Shown here: positions 6,016 to 7,210 of the stretch, in pieces
Layout: the number at the start of each line of letters is the position of its first letter
Position numbering within the stretch: position 1 is the first letter of the stretch
Assembly: GCA_046765875.1 (NCBI GenBank)
Contig: JBKPSJ010000251.1
Location: 1-7,210 of the forward strand
Reading direction: 5' to 3'
DNA from: DASRHY01 sp046765875
GTDB lineage: Bacteria > Actinomycetota > Actinomycetes > Propionibacteriales > Kribbellaceae
DNA length: 7,210 nt
Program-made: the position numbers and the translations under genes
The notes under the pieces: model-generated
The model's input: only the letters and a program-made list of their open reading frames with translations
Database searches by the model: none
What the model was told of the DNA's origin: nothing

Positions 6016-6932
6016 GACACGCACAGTGTCGCACGCGGGAACGCCTGCAACCGGCCCTTGCCGATGGCGTTACCGCAGCTCTCACAGACGCCGTAGCTGC
6101 CGTCGTCGATCCGGGCCAGCGCGCGCTCGGTCTGGGCGAGCATGTCGCGGGCGTTGTTCGCCAGCGACATCTCGTGATCTCGCTCGAAGGTCGTCGAGCC
6201 GACGTCGGCCTGGTCGTTGCCGGCGCCGTCGCCGCCATCGCGCAACAGCCCGGCGATCTCCTGCTCGGCCTCGCGGATCTCCTGCCGTAGGTGCTCCGCG
6301 TCGTGCTCGAGCTCGCCGCGCAACTCTGCCAGCTCAGCGGTGGTCCACGGGGACTCGCCATCGCGGACTGTGAGCTTCTCCGCCCGAGCGGTGGCCTTCG
6401 ACGGCGTCTTGCTCGGCGTGGTCTTCTTGGCGGCAGTCGATGCCGCCGCCGTCGTCGATTCGCTTGACTTCACAGCCACCTTCTTCTCGGGCGCTTGTTG
6501 CTTGGCGGATGTACTGCTTACAGGGGACTTGGCCTTGGTCGCCGACCTCGTTGCGGCCGTCCTCGTTGTGGTCCCCGTTGTGGTGGCTGTACTCTTCGCG
6601 GCCGTCCTGGTCGCGGTCTTCGCGGCCGTCCTGGTCGCGGTCTTCGCCGCCGTGCGCTTGGCGGTGTTCTTCGCCGACGCCTTGGCGGTCGTCTTGGTTG
6701 TCCTGCCCCTCTTGGCGGGCGCCTTGGCCGGGGTCTTGGCGGGGGTCTTCGCAGCGGACTTGGCCGTCTTGGCGACCTTCGTCGCGGCTGCCTTCTTCGT
6801 ACCGGCCCGCGCGGCCGGCTTCTTGGCGGCAGGCATGCTGACCGGTTTGTCCGGGGCCGCCTTTTTCGTGGTCCTGGCCGCCGCCGCACCGGATCGGGCC
6901 GGGGCTGCCTTCTTGGAGGCTGCTGTAGCCAT
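5988..6932 (-). CDS. DksA/TraR-type zinc-finger protein with a histone H1-like N-terminal tail
   Basis: This 314-aa protein starts at the ATG at 6930-6932, with AGGGGG 8 nt upstream; a longer frame to 7031 lacks a comparable site. Residues 1 to about 190 are low complexity and very basic, dominated by Ala, Lys, Thr and Pro. They include AAKKPA-, KTPAKTPAK- and AAKTATRT-type repeats, like histone H1 or the C-terminal tail of mycobacterial HupB, which suggests DNA or nucleoid binding. Residues 197-275 form a charged helical hairpin, and residues 283-307 a C4 zinc finger (C283, C286, C304, C307) in the context YGVCESCGNAIGKGRL. DksA/TraR proteins insert the hairpin into the RNA polymerase secondary channel. 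At the hairpin tip the E. coli DxxDxA pattern appears as AGNDQA (237-242): the second Asp (D240) and the Ala (A242) are kept, but the first Asp is Ala. A combined nucleoid- and polymerase-binding role is inferred. The stop lies inside the lspA reading frame. Confidence 0.93.
   Translation of the reverse strand: MATAASKKAAPARSGAAAARTTKKAAPDKPVSMPAAKKPAARAGTKKAAATKVAKTAKSAAKTPAKTPAKAPAKRGRTTKTTAKASAKNTAKRTAAKTATRTAAKTATRTAAKSTATTTGTTTRTAATRSATKAKSPVSSTSAKQQAPEKKVAVKSSESTTAAASTAAKKTTPSKTPSKATARAEKLTVRDGESPWTTAELAELRGELEHDAEHLRQEIREAEQEIAGLLRDGGDGAGNDQADVGSTTFERDHEMSLANNARDMLAQTERALARIDDGSYGVCESCGNAIGKGRLQAFPRATLCVSCKEREERR
6595..6642 (-). repeat. 24-bp perfect tandem duplication inside the H1-like tail
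   Basis: Positions 6595-6618 and 6619-6642 are identical 24-base units on the plus strand, each beginning TTCGCGGCCGTCC. On the coding strand each unit adds eight residues of the Ala-Lys-Thr-Ala-Thr-Arg-Thr-Ala type, near residues 97-113 of the protein. The unit length is a multiple of three, so gain or loss of a copy keeps the frame. Related but diverged copies on both sides suggest the tail grew by local duplication. Confidence 0.9.
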
Positions 6933-6940
6933 GGCGACTA

Positions 6941-6946
6941 CCCCCT
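6941..6946 (-). promoter_or_regulatory. ribosome-binding site of the DksA-like gene
   Basis: The minus strand reads AGGGGG, 8 nt before the ATG at 6932. It is the only good site in the region and decides the start against the longer open frame reaching 7031, whose first 33 residues are not low complexity and do not resemble the family. Confidence 0.7.
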
Positions 6947-6987
6947 GCACTTGTCGAGGACAGATCCGGGCTGGTCGCAGACAGTAG

Positions 6988-7009
6988 GGCACCGGTTGGG
7001 ACCGGTGCC
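6988..7009 (-). terminator. strong 9-bp hairpin between the DUF167-like and DksA-like genes
   Basis: GGCACCGGT (6988-6996) and ACCGGTGCC (7001-7009) are perfectly complementary around a 4-nt loop. On the transcribed minus strand the loop is CCCA. The hairpin starts about 92 nt after the DUF167-like stop and ends about 55 nt before the DksA-like ATG. There is no T-tract after it, only CTACTGTCTG, so it would have to be a U-less terminator of the type proposed for actinobacteria. It could equally be a 5' leader structure of the DksA-like mRNA. The rest of the 6933-7101 gap shows no clear promoter; TACCGT and TACTGT are possible -10 boxes but lack a matching -35. Confidence 0.45.
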
Positions 7010-7101
7010 AGTCGACGCGCAGACCGTGCAACTTGTAGGGACATACGGTAGTCCGCCGTTCAAGTTCACACGAGGATCGGCGTGCCGGTACGTCTCACGA
7101 C

Positions 7102-7210
7102 TTAGCCGAGCAACGTTGTCAATCGGGCCGCCAGCTCCGCCGGATCGCCGTCGATCTCGAGCACCTTGTCACGGGCCGTGACACCTGACACGAGCCGCAC
7201 GGCCCGGCGG
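7102..7210 (-). CDS. C-terminus of a DUF167/YggU-family protein, cut by right edge
   Basis: The last 35 codons are visible and end in TAA at 7102-7104. The peptide includes VRLVSGVTARDKVLEIDGD and ends LAARLTTLLG. DUF167 proteins (E. coli YggU) are about 100 aa. They end in a segment where a Gly- and Ser/Thr-containing loop and an Arg-x-Lys pair precede a beta strand, then a short terminal helix; this peptide fits that pattern. The biochemical role of the family is not established. The start and most of the protein lie beyond the window, so the call rests on one short segment. A 169-nt gap separates it from the next gene downstream, so it need not be in the same operon. Confidence 0.7.
   Translation of the reverse strand, partial: RRAVRLVSGVTARDKVLEIDGDPAELAARLTTLLG

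Noticed and set aside
6217..6987. Plus-strand open frame with many hydrophobic residues opposite the basic tail
   Set aside because: The run of Val, Ala, Leu and Phe is simply the antisense of Ala/Lys/Thr codons. It has no separate ribosome-binding site or known domain and is not a membrane protein gene.
6933..7031. An upstream start for the DksA-like gene near 7031
   Set aside because: It would run through the 9-bp hairpin and adds 33 residues unlike the alanine/lysine tail; the AGGGGG site points to the ATG at 6932.
1..7210. CRISPR array, tRNA, rRNA, defence or toxin-antitoxin genes
   Set aside because: No spaced direct repeats, no cloverleaf, no rRNA-like stretch and no matching protein family; coding space is filled by the seven minus-strand genes.

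Overview
This is a compact block of housekeeping genes from a high-GC actinobacterium, all read on the minus strand. So transcription runs from position 7210 towards position 1. GC-rich codon use, GTG starts, a single PHP-containing DnaE, and the order DksA/TraR-like factor - lspA - RluA-family pseudouridine synthase - dnaE all point to Actinobacteria. The protein sequences look most like Propionibacteriales (Kribbella or Nocardioides type), but that finer placement is from memory of the families, not from a search.

Layout in transcription order: (1) the last 35 codons of a DUF167/YggU-like protein (7102 to the right edge); (2) a 169-nt gap with a perfect 9-bp hairpin; (3) a 314-aa DksA/TraR zinc-finger protein with a long histone-H1-like Ala/Lys/Thr tail (5988-6932); (4) lspA, signal peptidase II (5407-6015), overlapping the previous gene; (5) an RluA/RluD-family 23S rRNA pseudouridine synthase (4485-5417), overlapping lspA by 11 nt; (6) a 234-nt gap with an 18/20 inverted repeat, a GC-rich 10-bp inverted repeat, a candidate -10 box and a strong ribosome-binding site; (7) dnaE, the replicative DNA polymerase III alpha subunit (708-4250); (8) a four-helix membrane protein, possibly DUF2567 (88-681), 26 nt after dnaE; (9) the first 25 codons of a Gly/Pro/Gln-rich protein running off the left edge (1-75).

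There appear to be two transcription units. The overlapping dksA-like/lspA/rluD genes form a translationally coupled cluster. dnaE with its two small downstream genes forms a second, probably with its own promoter in the 4251-4484 gap. The genes cover basic functions: transcription or nucleoid control, lipoprotein maturation, ribosome modification and chromosome replication. I see no defence system, mobile-element gene, CRISPR array, tRNA or rRNA. The points most worth a second look are the H1-tail/DksA fusion, the long inverted repeat after rluD, and the complete set of PHP metal ligands in DnaE.
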